Source of the DNA: Branchipolynoe longqiensis | Lineage: Eukaryota; Annelida; Polychaeta; Phyllodocida; Polynoidae | Reading direction: 5' to 3' | DNA: 64,000 nucleotides | NCBI GenBank assembly: GCA_030323885.1 | Contig: CM059193.1 | Location: 75,585,040 to 75,649,039, forward strand | Part shown: positions 10,824 through 21,848 of the stretch, piece by piece | Numbering within the stretch: the first letter of the stretch is position 1 | Layout of the letters: every line of letters begins with the position of its first letter | The notes under the pieces: generated by a model | Told to the model about the DNA's origin: nothing | The model's input: the letters and a program-made list of their open reading frames with translations, nothing else | Database searches by the model: none | Position numbers and translations under genes: made by a program

Positions 10824-11105
10824 GGTGGTCGATTCGGTAGAGCACAGGCCTCCCATTAGGGAGATTGGGAGTTCGATTCCAGGTCGAGTCAAACCAATGA
10901 CTTATCAAGTTGATACTTGCCGTTTCCTAGCTTGGCACTCAGCATTAATAGCATAGAGTAAGGCCTGCTTATCTAAGTGTCAGGATAATGTGACTGAGTG
11001 GGTTATCAGGTCATGGTACTGACTATCGCCATTGCCATCACAAGTCAGTACCCATCCTAATATAACCTCAGATGTTGCCAGGACGTAACACCAACCAGCC
11101 AACCA
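10824..11105 (+). mobile_element. SINE-A with intact first-type head, internally deleted
   Basis: The head GATTCGGTAGAGCACAGGCC and B-box GAGTTCGATTCCAGG are well preserved. About 50 bp of the body after GGTCATGGTACTGAC are missing. It ends CAGATGTTGCCAGGACGTAA and (CCAA)n. Confidence 0.8.
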
Positions 11106-11153
11106 ACACACCTATATTTTTTACATATATATTTATGTATGTATGCTTGCCTA

Positions 11154-11391
11154 CACAAAGGTGATAACTCTTTTTGGTTTTGTCCATTGTAACAATTGAC
11201 ACAAAACAGCACAGAAACAGTTACACTGAAAACACAAGGACATTTGCTTCAAATCAATATGTATTCTATTGGGATTATGAAACGCCATGCAAAAAACAAA
11301 TCACTTTATCCTGAGCAAATGCGTAAGCAGATAGTATGTTGATCGTTACAATGGACAAAGCTTTGTCCCATATTGCTTAGCACCTTTTGAG
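11154..11391. mobile_element. MITE with about 45-bp imperfect terminal inverted repeats
   Basis: The left end (ACAAAGGTGATAACTC, then TTTTGTCCATTGTAAC) is matched on the other strand at the right end by TCAAAAGGTGCTAAGC, then CTTTGTCCATTGTAAC. It is about 238 bp with no coding capacity. No second copy was seen in the window. Confidence 0.65.
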
Positions 11392-11774
11392 ACAGTATAT
11401 ATGCTGATCAGCTGATTGTATATGCTTGCTGATTAGCTGCAACTAAATGCCTCCTTCCACTCCTAGCAACTCCTGGGTCTTCTCCAGGGAAGGGTCGGTT
11501 TCGCCGTACCTCATTAAGGCATTCATGATGAATATAGCACGGCCCCACTGTGCTATATTCACTACCAAACAAAAAGGCATTGCTCTTGTTGGTACACAGA
11601 ATTGAGCAGTGGTACACATAGACCGCACCAACTTTAATCAGATGTCCAAGGCATGAACACATCAACCTGTATCGCCATTTTAATATAACTAAGCCCATGC
11701 CATGCAGCATGGCGCTTAACTAAAACAACTACTTATGATGGCCGAATTGGTAACAGCTTAACTCACTCAACTAC
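11392..11774. other. No recognised gene
   Basis: A minus-strand open frame covers 11408-11710 (100 codons), but I recognise no domain and see no splice or promoter context. Treat as unique non-coding unless supported by transcripts. Confidence 0.4.
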
Positions 11775-12085
11775 TTATGATAGTCGATTCAGTAATGGTC
11801 CTCGTCTCCCGTGTATAAGGTGGTGGGTTCGAATCCCAGTGAGTCAAGCTAAAGACGTACACAATTGTTACTTGCTGCTAGATTCACCTGGTCCTCAACA
11901 TCACTAGGATAGGGAAAGGAAGTGCTTGGCTCACTGTCAGGATAATGTGATTGGGTGAGATGGGGGATATTTGTGCCATGGTATCCCTGTGGGGCATCAC
12001 TATAAATCCGCTTCGCTATGAGTGCGCCCTGTCCCAAGCCCGTACCCTATATAACATCAGTTGTTGCTAGGAGATAACAAAAACC
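11775..12085 (+). mobile_element. SINE-A copy
   Basis: A diverged head with B-box GGGTTCGAATCCCAG, the body ATAATGTGATTGGGTGAGAT, a CACTATAAATCC segment and the tail CAGTTGTTGCTAGGAG. Confidence 0.75.
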
Positions 12086-12199
12086 CATCTCATACTAGCA
12101 CCACCATGTTCATGTTGTCGGTGCCTGGATATTTGGATTATTTTGCAGCACAGAAATTGCAGCACCAGCGATACTGCTGCTAGCATGAACAATTATTTA

Positions 12200-12470
12200 G
12201 GGATTTGTGACACGTGTACCGACTGGTGACAGTGGGCACTCATGGCAATTGTATAGTGCTGCCCCACTGGGAAATCAGGCCACCGGCACCATTACCCGAT
12301 AACCCACTCAGTCACTTTATCCTGACACCGAGCTAACCGGTCCTTGCCCTATCCTAATAATGCCGAGCACCGGGATAGGAAGCAACAAGTATACATTTTT
12401 AAGTCATTGTTTTGACTGGTATGACCTTAGATGTTGCTAGGACGTAACACAACAACAAACAAGCAAACCC
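12200..12470 (-). mobile_element. SINE-A body (-) abutting a SINE-A tail fragment (+)
   Basis: 12200-12418 is a minus-strand body running from the GTACCGACTGGTGACAG region to TAAGTCATTGTTTTGAC. It is followed without a gap by a plus-strand tail at 12418-12470 (TATGACCTTAGATGTTGCTA, (CAAA)n). This indicates recombination or an insertion hot spot. Confidence 0.7.
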
Positions 12471-12727
12471 TATTAGAAGCATATCCGGACATTCTTTTTT
12501 TTTCTTCAAGTATTTATTCATCGAATAATATCTTTTGTCAGCGCCAGAGCACTGGTCTTCCAGCCATACAGTACAACTCCTTAATTCATAAATGATACTA
12601 CCATCAGTTGTACTAATAGTGACTGCATGCAAATCCTGTTTGTTACCAAAAGTGCCATACATTTTTTAAATGAAATATCAGTTGTAGTAGTAACTGTGTA
12701 CAAATTCAGTCTAATAAAAGTATACAG

Positions 12728-12850
12728 TTAAAGTTGCATGGTCCGATGGTTTTGAGTGTCAAGCATAGTCTGCAGTTGCTTATATGGGGTTGAACATTAT
12801 AATCCATTTTTACTTTAGTTTGAAGTAAAATTTACTTTAAAGGGTCACCT
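12728..12850. mobile_element. MITE-D, one end only
   Basis: It starts TTAAAGTTGCATGGTCCGATG and continues to CTTTAGTTTGAAGTAAAATT, as in the complete copies at 29701-30053 and 55353-55691. The other end is missing. Confidence 0.7.
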
Positions 12851-12971
12851 TCGGAGGTAGTGAAAGGAATATATTTTGTAATATCCACAGAGTATGCTGC
12901 ACTGTTGCCTTATATCCACAACACTAGTTCTTTCATTAGTGGGTTGCTGGAAACTCGTCTGTTCCACGAAA

Positions 12972-13252
12972 GTAAAGCTTGTTTTATTTAAAGATGCCTC
13001 TAGAGCACATCGATTGTCATCATCGACTATTGGACGTCAAAACATATGGTCATACTGCCTTGTTTAGTTTGTGGAAACCCACTGCCACCACATAATCTAC
13101 TCTTTCCGATAAGCAGCAAGGGTTTTTTTATATGCACTTTCCCACAGACAGGACAACACATACCACATCCGTTGACAAACCAGTTGTGGACCACTGGTTG
13201 GAACGGAAAATAACCCAAACTGAAAATGTGTCCACTGAGCAGGATCGAATGC
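12972..13252 (-). mobile_element. SINE-B, tRNA head lost
   Basis: It matches 4423-4752 from the family end (GATGCCTCTAGAGCACATCG on the plus strand) through TATATGCACTTTCCCACAG to TGTCCACTGAGCAGGATCG. The tRNA-like head is absent. Confidence 0.8.
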
Positions 13253-13261
13253 AGGAAGAGC

Positions 13262-13325
13262 TATTTTCTGTCAAAGCTATGACCTGATATCCCACTCAGT
13301 CACATTCTCCTGACAATGAGCCACT
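13262..13325 (-). mobile_element. SINE-A fragment
   Basis: A short body piece containing GATATCCCACTCAGTCACAT and TCCTGACAATGAGCC. Confidence 0.6.
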
Positions 13326-13365
13326 TAGTCCGATGTTGATGATGAAAATAATTATCTTAATTGTG

Positions 13366-13472
13366 ATACAGCTGGCCAGCATTGAAAACAAGCCTGAATA
13401 CCCAGGCTTATATGCTATGGACAGTATAAATACAGCCTCAATAAAAAAAATAAAAAAAATAAAAAAAAATGA
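13366..13472 (+). mobile_element. LINE-J 3' end fragment
   Basis: It contains GGCCAGCATTGAAAACAAGC, the slightly decayed palindrome at 13390-13409, ACAGTATAAATACAGCCTC and an A-rich tail. Confidence 0.8.
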
Positions 13473-13509
13473 TTACATTAGAGGTAATAACGCTGACATT
13501 GCTGGTGGG

Positions 13510-13580
13510 AGTAGCGTGCTGATGATGATTGCGATGATGATAGTGATGATGATTGTAATGATGATGACACTAGTGGTGCT
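13510..13580. repeat. Imperfect (GATGAT)n microsatellite
   Basis: A degenerate trinucleotide run. The rest of 13473-13826 holds nothing recognised. Confidence 0.6.
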
Positions 13581-13826
13581 TCTGATAATACTAGTAATAA
13601 TAATAACACTAATTATGGTTTATTGCATATTTGGAAGTTGTCTCCAGGCGGTGCACATGCATTAACTGACTATTATGTCAGATAGTTTCAGGCATAGTGT
13701 GAGAAATAATTTGTCCAAACGAGACTGGACTTCCGACCACGCCCTCCTAACAGCTACTCTGTGTTTCACCATTATACCAAGGTTGTTTTGCTGCGAATGT
13801 AGAATTTACTATCACCGGGGTATAAA

Positions 13827-14074
13827 TGAATAGTTCAGGTGCAAAAACCATGCAAACACCAATCCCAAAATGGAGATAAATATTGGTATCAAACATTCAA
13901 CAAGTTTATCTTTTATATTCCTACTCATTTGTTCATTGCGCCATAGTCATGTGATCATATGAAAAGGGGAATTAGTGAGAATTAAAATTAGTTTCATGTA
14001 AAAATTGGTTATTTAAAGTACATCGTTGGATTGGCGTTCATGTGGTTTTGCACCTGAACTCTTCAAATCTTCCT
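13827..14074. mobile_element. MITE-E, complete
   Basis: The left end AGTTCAGGTGCAAAAACC and the inverted right end GGTTTTGCACCTGAACTC form long terminal inverted repeats of about 40 bp that continue through CACCAATCC / GGATTGGCG. It is about 245 bp, with three relatives at 34482, 57067 and 61241. Confidence 0.85.
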
Positions 14075-14270
14075 ATAATGGCCTGGTGTTAGAATTCAGG
14101 GATGGCTTGTGTTGCTGTGTCACTGTGAACTTATTGTCTGTCGGTGGGTAGGAGTGGGGGGGGGGGAGGTATTGGTGTCCTTTAAAATGTTTCTAGTATA
14201 TTATCAATAGCATAGCATTCATTGGTCTTCCACAAATGATCATCCAGCTGAATTTGTGCATTATTTATTA

Positions 14271-14950
14271 TTAAAGTTGATTGGTCCAATGTTTTCGAGT
14301 TTACTATCATTCTCTGAGATCAATATAATGGTGCTGTCCTTTGTGGGGTAGTGGTTAGAGTGTCTGACTTTTTTCTAGGTCTGACTCCTAATCTGTAGGT
14401 CGGTGGTTCAATTCCCCGTGCCCCCGACCTCTGCCATGTTGGATTTTCACCGCTATGTATAACTTACAACGTCATTAAAGGCCAGTTGCTCTCATACCAT
14501 GTCTATGTGGTGTGGGAGGTTAAAAATCCCTTGGGTCGGTAAAAGTGTAGACTCAGGATTTCTATCGACAAACTGTCTAATGGTGAAAACAAGTCTATTC
14601 AGACTTATCAATAATAGGCAGCATAAATCTTAAAGAAAAAAGAAAAAGATTAGGTTGATAGGTATAGTCTATTTTACTTTTAGTTTGAAGAACATTTTAT
14701 TTTAAATAGCAAACCTTTGAGATATTTGAAGTGCAAACATGAAACAATAATTCTGGGAAACACGTCAACATTCTGATACAATAGGTTTCTGCAGTAACAT
14801 ATTCTATTAAATTGACTCAGCACTTCCTTATGTGCGCCAACAAGTGTTTTAATAAGTGGATCATTATCTAAGTTAGATATATAGGATCAAATCTCGATAA
14901 TTATTTTGGTTTTGAAAATGTGATGCTTTCATTGGACTATGCAGCTTTAA
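14271..14950. mobile_element. MITE-D interrupted by SINE-C
   Basis: The left end TTAAAGTTGATTGGTCC (14271-14336) and the remainder (14646-14950, ending GGACTATGCAGCTTTAA) form one MITE-D once the SINE-C is removed. Outer TTAA bases suggest a TTAA target site. Confidence 0.75.
14337..14643 (+). mobile_element. SINE-C, near full length
   Basis: The tRNA-like head GTAGTGGTTAGAGTGTCTGA is followed by a long variable-arm-like hairpin (CTGACTTTTTTCTAGGTCTG) and B-box GGTGGTTCAATTCCC. The body has CCAGTTGCTCTCATACCATG and GTGGGAGGTTAAAAATCCC, with a (AAAAAG)n end. It is inserted in a MITE-D. Confidence 0.8.
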
Positions 14951-14999
14951 TTACTAAGTGGCATTGAATTCACAAGCAAGTATCCACATAAATAGGTTG

Positions 15000-15297
15000 G
15001 TTGGTTATTGGACTTTTACGTCCTGGCAACAACTACGGTAATATCAGGATGCATACCAACTCGTGACAGTATGCACTCATATGGCAAATGTATAGTGCTG
15101 CCCCACTGGGATATCCCACTCAGTCACATTATCCTGACACTTGGCTAACCAGTCCATGCCCTATCCTATTAATGTCAGATGCCAGGCTAAGAATCAGCAA
15201 GTATCAATTTGATAAGTCATTGGTTTGACTCAACCAAACTCCTGATCTCCCACACGCGAGGCCCACACTCTACCGATTCCGCCACCGCGCCCGGTAC
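15000..15297 (-). mobile_element. SINE-A with first-type head
   Basis: On the minus strand, the head is GGTGGCGGAATCGGTAGAGT with CGTGTGGGAGATCAGGAG. The body is internally shortened after GCACTATACA. The tail ends at CAGGACGTAAAAGTCC. Confidence 0.75.
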
Positions 15298-15495
15298 ATA
15301 CACACGTGGAAGGCAGCTGGCGGCCGGCTGATGTCGGGGTGACGGCCGACATTGGGTTAGTGGCCGGGCGGTTTTTAGCTTCCCTTATCCCCACGGAGTA
15401 TACATTTCCATGAAAACGCGGAAATTCTCTCATAGGCTTAGCACTGTCAGGGAATCGTGGGAAAATCCCGGAAGTCAAGTTCCCTCCTTAGCTCT
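15298..15495. other. No recognised feature
   Basis: Moderately GC-rich unique sequence between a SINE-A and FB1. Confidence 0.4.
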
Positions 15496-15846
15496 AAAGG
15501 CCCGGTCACATACACGTTAGTGGACGTAGTTGAACGTAGTGGAGGCTAACGTAGTTGGATGTAGTTTAACATAGTTGAACGTAGTTGAACATACCAGCAT
15601 CCATGCTGCTCCATTATGATAACTTGGTAATAAAGTGGGCGGGCCATGAGTTCTGATTTAATCTTTGGACATGTTCAAAAGAGTGCTATGTTTAGGAGCT
15701 GAATTTGCATCCGTGATGCTAACATACTCTAGCCTAATCTAGCGTAATCTAGGATACTCTTGTGTACTCTTGAATACTCTACCATACTCTTGTCTACTCT
15801 AGCATACTTGGATGAAGCCCTGGTCAGATAGCCATTAGTGGATGCA
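15496..15846. mobile_element. FB1 element, truncated at right
   Basis: The left end AAAGGCCCGGTCACATACAC is followed by TTAGTGGACGTAGTTGAACG and degenerate GTAGTTGAAC units, then a CCAGCATCCATGCTG hairpin. Next come repeated ACTCTAGCAT-type 10-bp units and the start of an internal terminal-repeat copy (CCTGGTCAGATAGCC). The right half found in 16560-17154 is missing. Confidence 0.75.
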
Positions 15847-16129
15847 GACAACTACATTATCTACCATCCACCTCACCATCAATTTTCCCTTTTTCCCTCC
15901 ATAATCCCTGTTGTCCCAGAATGTGTTATTATAATTTATATTGGTGATTGTAAGGATGCAATCACCAGGATAATGATACTATTATTGAACCCACATTTTG
16001 TTTTCAGTATGCTCGATATTTTTTTTTACAGATACCTCGCCATAACTTTCCGCCTTTGTTTCGTCTCAATGAATACCTTAATCCATGAAGAATATCCTAA
16101 TTACCGATGCAGATATCGCTTCCTTGTGT
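15847..16129. other. No recognised gene
   Basis: Unique sequence. The open frame 15838-16134 (98 codons, +) has no recognisable domain. Confidence 0.4.
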
Positions 16130-16559
16130 ACTAGCACCCTGCATTACTAGAATAAGCCAAAGACTGGTTAGGTCAATGTTAAAATACGATAGCTGAGTGG
16201 GATATTACATCACGTCCCACTATTCAAGACCAACTACCACCTCATAAATTAGTGAACTCCACGTCTCTCTTTCTAATTCCTAATAACGGAAACTTTGACA
16301 CTGATATCGCTTCCTTTTCCAGTCACAGCATTATCAGACGACGCCAAAGACTGGTTAGTTCAGTGTACAAATAAGATGACTGAGTGCGATACTGTATCAC
16401 GCCTCACTATTCAATTTCAAATACCACCTCATAAATGACACAACTCCAGGTCCGTCTTCCTTATGCCTAATATCGGAATCTTTGACTCTGTTATATTGCT
16501 TCGCTGTCTACTAGTACCCGGCATTATTACAGTATGCCACGGACTGGTTAGTTCAGTGT
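16130..16559. repeat. About 190-bp tandem repeat derived from SINE-A
   Basis: The block with GCCAAAGACTGGTTAG...GACTGAGTG...CACCTCATAAATT recurs at 16155, 16342 and 16537 (spacings 187 and 195). A third unit resumes after the FB1 element at 17155. Part of the unit (GACTGGTTAG, GACTGAGTGGGATATT) is SINE-A body, so a SINE-A fragment was amplified in tandem. Confidence 0.75.
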
Positions 16560-17154
16560 AAAGGCCTGGACACATACACGTTAGTGGACGTAGGTGAACG
16601 TAGTGGAGGCTAACATAGTTGAACGTAGTTTAACATAGTTGAACGTAGTTGAACAAACCAGCATCCATACTTCTCCGTGATGCTAACTTGTGGGTGGACC
16701 GTGAGTTCCGATTGAATTGTTGGACATGTTCAAAAGAGCGCTACATTAGGGGCTGAATTTGCAAAGGTAAGCTAATGTATGCTAGCATACTCTAGCATGC
16801 TCTAGCATACTCTAGCATACTCTGGGGTATTCTAGCATGCTCTGGCATACATGGATAAAGTCCTGGTCACATAGCCATTACTGGACGTAGGTGAATGTAG
16901 TGGAGGCTAACCTAGTTGAACGTAGTTGAACGTAGTTGAACCTAGTTGAACATACCAGCATCTGTGCCATAACGTATTTATCCATACCGTAATGTACTTA
17001 TCCGTACCATAGCATATTTATCCATACCAAAACCTACCATACCTTAACGTATTTCAACATAGTTTAACATACTTACACCACGTTTGACCCACGTTAGCCT
17101 CCACTACGTTCACCTACATGCAACTACGTTCACTCACGTCTATGTGACCGGGGC
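16560..17154. mobile_element. FB1 element, complete, inserted in the 190-bp array
   Basis: The left end AAGGCCTGGACACATACACG and the right end at 17154 (other strand GCCCCGGTCACATAGACG) are inverted repeats. Both continue inward through GTGAACGTAGTGGAGGC. The middle has GTAGTTGAAC units, CTCTAGCATA units, an internal copy of the terminal sequence (CCTGGTCACATAGCC at about 16861), then inverted units. There is no coding capacity. Flanks TGTAAA and ATGAAA may be a worn target duplication. Confidence 0.8.
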
Positions 17155-17217
17155 ATGAAAATACATGACTGAATGGGATATTGTATCACACCCTACTATG
17201 CATCCAATCTCAAATCC

Positions 17218-17270
17218 GATACTTGTTTGATACTTGTCGCTTCCTAGCTTGGTGCTCGACATTGTACATG
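17218..17270 (+). mobile_element. SINE-A body fragment
   Basis: TGATACTTGTCGCTTCCTAG and TTGGTGCTCGACATT only. The sequence up to 17635 holds nothing else recognised. Confidence 0.55.
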
Positions 17271-17635
17271 TTGATTTCAACATGGGTAATTGAACCCGCG
17301 AGAAAGTACATCCAGTACTATGGATGCAACTACTGGCGCCATCTATAATGTCCTTTTTAACTAATAAATGCTAGCCGACTGTGGCGCCATCTGCTGTAAT
17401 TCTCCGTAACGAGCTATGACGCAGTTTCATTCTAGACACTACAACCAGAGCATTTCGTTCGATAGGACGGTAGAGACCTTGGATTTACCATCCCACCCAG
17501 CCCAACCAGAGGCTACCTTCATAGGGTCACGTGCCTGGAATCCTCAAACTCTTACTCAATCAAATATCTCATGACTTAACTGTAACAAGTAATAGTAAGA
17601 ATAAATGCCACTTATATACTGTACTTGTCTTGCGT

Positions 17636-17850
17636 TGGTTCAATTAATAATAATAGGACAGGGCAACGACTGGTTAGCTCAGTGTCAGGATAATTTGACT
17701 GAGTGGGATATCGGTTCATGGTGCTGGTGGCCGGATTTCTCAATGGAGCAGCACTATAACGTCACCATGAGTGCGCACTGTCATAAGTCAATACCCATCC
17801 TGATATGACCTTAGATGTTGCCAGGACATAAAACTCCCAGAACATGCTAC
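17636..17850 (+). mobile_element. SINE-A, headless
   Basis: It runs from AATAGGACAGGGCAACGACT through GTTAGCTCAGTGTCAGG and AGCAGCACTATAACG to CTTAGATGTTGCCAGGAC. Confidence 0.8.
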
Positions 17851-18107
17851 AACTGCGTGTATTCTTCCTAGACGGGACGTTCTCCACTCAACGAGTCAAA
17901 TACCTCCAATTACAATATGTGTATTTGCATGGTTCTATTTTGAGACCTTCCTGCTTCCGCCCCAGCCGCCAGATTCACTGAGGGCTCCCGGCGCATGCTG
18001 ATATCGCCGCCATTTTGGTTGAGAGTGCAGCCGCACTTCCCACGATGTGGTAATTCCATCAAGGATACACCTGACATATTATCCATGCTCTGATTATAGA
18101 TTTTGTC

Positions 18108-18240
18108 GCTGGTTGGTTCACGTCCTGGCAACATCTATTGTAATATCAGGACAGGTACTGACTTGTGACACTACACACTCATGGTAACTTTATAGTGCTG
18201 CCCCAGTGGGAGACCAGGCCGCCAGCACCACCCCGGCCTG
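18108..18240 (-). mobile_element. SINE-A 3' half
   Basis: The tail reads CGTCCTGGCAACATCTATTG on the plus strand. The body extends to the GGAGACCAGGCCGCCAGC segment, where the C-rich minisatellite begins. Confidence 0.75.
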
Positions 18241-18283
18241 CCCCATCCGGCTCCTCTCCCACCTACTGCCATGCATGCCCGTT

Positions 18284-18655
18284 CTGCCTCACCCCGCCCG
18301 CCCCGCCCCGCCCCGCCCCGCCCCGCTCCTCTCCCACCTACTTACCTGCATGCCTGTCCCACCTCACCCCGCCTAAACCCGCCTCACCCCGCCTCACCCC
18401 GCCTCACCCCGCCTCACCCCGCCTCACCACGCCTAACCCCGCCTCACCACGCCTCACCACGCCTCACCCCGCCTCACCCCGCCTCACTCCGCCTCACCCC
18501 GCCTCACCCCGCCTCACCCCGCCTCACCCCGCCTCACCCCGCCTCACCCCGCCTCACCCCGCCTCACCCCGCCTCACCCCGCCTCACCCCGCCTCACCCC
18601 GCCTCACCCCGCCCCTCCCCCGCCTCTCCCCCCGCCAGCCCGCCCCGCCCCGTCG
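18284..18655. repeat. 10-bp minisatellite CGCCTCACCC
   Basis: About 35 units, the last 25 nearly homogeneous. Earlier units vary as CGCCCCGCCC and CGCCTAACCC. Strong C-strand bias on the plus strand gives open frames of up to 187 codons with proline-rich repeats; these are artefacts. Confidence 0.95.
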
Positions 18656-18877
18656 AGCTACAGTTGCCCGGCACCTTATATAGCCGACCCGGCCCGGTGA
18701 CAACAAGCGCGGATACGTGCGGACACGTACGCGGCCGCTCCATGTCGCGTCTGCCTCCATTTATAGTGGCCGACGTCACTGCCGCCCGGTTAAATGTGAC
18801 CACGTGTCACCAGACCTCACATGCCTCGATATAATGCAATTATACCTCCAAGCCACTTATTCAACGTACCGGACTCG
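18656..18877. other. No recognised feature
   Basis: GC-rich unique sequence after the minisatellite. Confidence 0.4.
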
Positions 18878-19770
18878 ATGCCCGAATCGGTGGAGCGCAG
18901 GCTTCACTTTGTTTGTTTGTTTGTTTGTTTGTTTGTTTAACGACCCCTCATCACAAAAAGTAAACATCGGCTATTGGGGGTCCTCAGAGTTTATCAGGAG
19001 TTCAATTCCCAGGCGAATCAAATGCAATGACATCTAACATTGAAACTTCTTGCTATCTAGCCAGGTGTGCGGCATTAATAGGATAGGGCGAGGACTGGTT
19101 AGCTCAAAGTTAGGATAATTGAAAACAGAACGAGACAGTAGTATAAAGTGGCAATTTAATTCTTTCTAATTAGCTTGTTACATTACTCTTGATGATGAAA
19201 ATGACCTTAGATATTTCAAGGATTACAGGCACTTAACCCTATCGGTACATCATACTAGTTGGGTGGGTGGGAGGCAAATCTTGTCGGAAGAAGTACGTCC
19301 TCTCGGTTTGAAAAGTCTGGTCGAAGTGAAGATATCCAGTGCCACGTCATCGGCTTTGACTGGAAATCCCTACAGGTGGCGGGTCAATCGGCGACCATTT
19401 CTAGTTCTAAACTCGAATATAGGTGTCGCCACAATCTGATATTAAAACTAACTGCGTAATTAAGTTAACTGCGCAATAAGGAGTTCAAGAAGTATCATGT
19501 AGATGGCGCGTCGATCAGCGGCCAAGGTTATTAGTTCCAAGAATAGAATATAGTCGGCGCCACAGTGCCTAATCTACTGAGATTCACAGTCTCGTTCATT
19601 CAATTACCCATGTTGCGAACATCATGGACAATGTGACTGTTAGGGATAGTGGGCCCGTATGCTTGCGGCGTGGTCTCTAAGTGCGGAAGCACTATAAATT
19701 TGCCTTGAGTGTGCACTGTCACAAGTGGTACCCATCTTGTTATGACCATAGATGTCGGCAGGACGTGAAA
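18878..19770 (+). mobile_element. SINE-A carrying two other repeats
   Basis: The head CCGAATCGGTGGAGCGCAGG is interrupted at about 18905-18975 by a SINE-B 3' fragment ((TTTG)n, TTAACGACCCC, CATCGGCTATTGG). The B-box side resumes at GGAGTTCAATTCCCAGG. The body is interrupted again at 19113-19627 by the 510-bp repeat, then ends GACCATAGATGTCGGCAGGAC. Confidence 0.75.
19113..19627. mobile_element. About 510-bp dispersed repeat, copy 2
   Basis: Same element as 3655-4175. It splits a SINE-A between AGGATAA and TGTGACTG, so its boundaries can be read as about TTGAAAACAGAACGAG to CATCATGGAC. The bases AAT flank both sides and could be a 3-bp target duplication. Confidence 0.8.
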
Positions 19771-19854
19771 CTCCGATACCCACTCAATCATAAATAGATA
19801 TGCACATGTATAATGCACTGCTCTATTCCTAATGATATTGTATAAGACCCTACT

Positions 19855-20110
19855 ATGCACTCAATGTCAAATTTGATACTTGTTTAATACTTGTCGCTTC
19901 CTAGCTTGGTGCTCAACATTAATAGGATAGGACAAAGTCTGGTTAGATCAGTGTCAGGATAATGTGACTGAGTGGGATATCGGGTCATGGTTCTGGTGGC
20001 CTGATTTCCCAGTGGGGCAGCATTATAAAGTTGCCATCAGTGCACACTCTCATAAGTCGGTACCCACCCTGACATGACCTGAGATGTTGCCAGGATGTAA
20101 AACTCCGACA
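19855..20110 (+). mobile_element. SINE-A, headless
   Basis: It runs from TGATACTTGTTTAATACTTG through AATGTGACTGAGTGGGATAT and GCAGCATTATAAAG to GAGATGTTGCCAGGATG. Confidence 0.8.
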
Positions 20111-20157
20111 CCCCAACCTGTAATCAGCTAAGCAAGGCAAGGCACAAATATGAGTAC

Positions 20158-20335
20158 ATTTCAGGGATCGAATCAGAATCGGAGATCCAATCAGGCATCC
20201 GATCAGGGATTTAATCAGAGATCCAAGCACGGATCCGCTTAGGGATTTAATCAAGTATCCAAACGGGGATCCAAGTAAAGACCTGTTGATGAGCCGGGAA
20301 AGGTTCCAAAGAGGGATCCAACCAAAGGGTCAAAT
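20158..20335. repeat. Degenerate GGGATCCAATCA minisatellite
   Basis: About a dozen irregular 12-18 bp units built on GGGATYCAATCA and GGATTTAATCA. Confidence 0.65.
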
Positions 20336-20612
20336 GGTTAAGATTCTAATCCCGGAATCGTTCAAACCTGGGTTTGAGTTGAACCACTATGTACATAAGC
20401 CTATACAAGGATTTCAGAAAACAACATCTACATATATGTAACCATAAACATAGTACTTCCAAATTAAAACTATCTTGGCTGTGAAAACTGTTGATGCTAC
20501 TCAAACCCTCATTAACTATGGCTTGAAAAGACGGTATATGTAATATATATGTCATGATAAGACGTCTGCTTCGTTTTGAATGTTGCAGTCTGGGCAGAGA
20601 GCAACTATCAGT

Positions 20613-21198
20613 AAAGGCTCAGTCAAACCTTACCGGATTGGGGTACCGGATAGAAAATGGAAACTGTCCGGTGAAATAAGTCAATGACCGGTTTATATAT
20701 GGTATGCATCTGGCGTGTCCGTTCTCTGTCCAGTGGTGTCCGGCTTGTACAGTGGCAAGTTTTGAACATGCACAAAACTTGTACCAGACACCCCCGAACT
20801 GACGTGTATGGTTGGTGTCCGGTTTATGTCTGTTTAGTCAGTTTTGTCCGGGGCATGTCTGTTACCCATCCGGTACATCTTCGGTTTGCTTCCTGCATAG
20901 TCCGTTGATGGTGTTGTGGGAATTCGATCAGTATATGTTTTCGGTGTGTTCGTGTTGATGTTGAGTCCATCCATTTGACATTCGGTTGTCGTCTGGTTAT
21001 CGTTCTGTTATCGTCCGGTGGCTAGTCGTTAATGTAAGTTTCTTGTCTGTTTAGCATTCGTTTCGTCCAGCGGCCTTTGACCCAATAGCACAACATTTCG
21101 ACACATTTTGATACATTTTGATACCGAACACCACCCGAATAGAAAATTCTTTGCTGGTTATGTCCGTTGCTCAATCCGGTAAGGTGTGACAGGCACTT
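20613..21198. mobile_element. FB2 element, copy 1
   Basis: The left end AAAGGCTCAGTCAAACC, continuing TTACCGGATTGGGG, and the right end, read on the other strand as AAAGTGCCTGTCACACC, continuing TTACCGGATTGAGC, are inverted repeats. The interior is a run of degenerate ~10-bp units (GTGTCCGGYT, ATGTCTGT) and a central hairpin CAAGTTTTG...CAAAACTTG (20756-20781). No coding frame. Confidence 0.8.
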
Positions 21199-21204
21199 TA
21201 GGAT

Positions 21205-21398
21205 GATACATAGTAGAGAGAGACGCTGGGTGAGTAGAGTCTTCGGTTCCCATGAGGGAGATCACAGGTTCGATCCCTGAGATGCATCAAGCCAAAGCCT
21301 TACAACACTGATATACATTTCGCGACCTCGTCTAGCGTTCAGCATTATTACTAGGATAATGCAAGGACTGCTTTCATCAGTGTCAGGATAATCACTGG
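21205..21398 (+). mobile_element. SINE-A 5' part
   Basis: A diverged head with B-box CACAGGTTCGATCCCTGAG. The body stops after AGTGTCAGGATAATC. Confidence 0.65.
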
Positions 21399-21499
21399 TA
21401 ATGTACCTGTGCGGATTCAGTGAAAGCAAGTACTTATGTATGTAGTGTATATATGGACGTGAGTGTTGAGGATGAGTGAGTGGGTGAGGAGAGAATTGG

Positions 21500-21848
21500 T
21501 TGGTTGGTTGTTGGAGTTTTAAGTTTTGGCAACATCTAAGGTCATATCAAGAAAGGTACTAACGTGTGACAGTTTCTCACTCATGGTAAATGTGTAGTGC
21601 TGCCCCACAGGGAGAGCAGGCCATCAGCACCACGACCTGATATCCCCTTAGTCACATTATCCTAACACTGAGCCAACCAGTCCTTGCCCTATCCTAATAA
21701 TGTCGACCACATGGCTAGGAACTGACAAGTAGAACATATTTTAAGTCACAGGTTTGACTCAATTAGGGTTCAAACCCGTGGACTCGATTCCCACGATGTA
21801 CTAATAGGGAGATGGACGCTCAATTCATTCGGCCATCCCGCCTGGTGC
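21500..21848 (-). mobile_element. SINE-A with second-type head
   Basis: The minus-strand head GGCGGGATGGCCGAATGAAT has the tRNA-Ser/Leu-like layout with GGAATCGAGTCCACGGG. The body and tail are complete to the (CCAA)n end at 21500. The large minisatellite starts right at its 5' end. Confidence 0.8.

Noticed and set aside
11408..11710. 100-codon minus-strand open frame
   Set aside because: No recognised domain, unremarkable composition and no second copy; kept only as an unsupported frame.
18165..18834. Proline-rich open frames of 172 and 187 codons
   Set aside because: Product of the CGCCTCACCC array; two frames are open at once.
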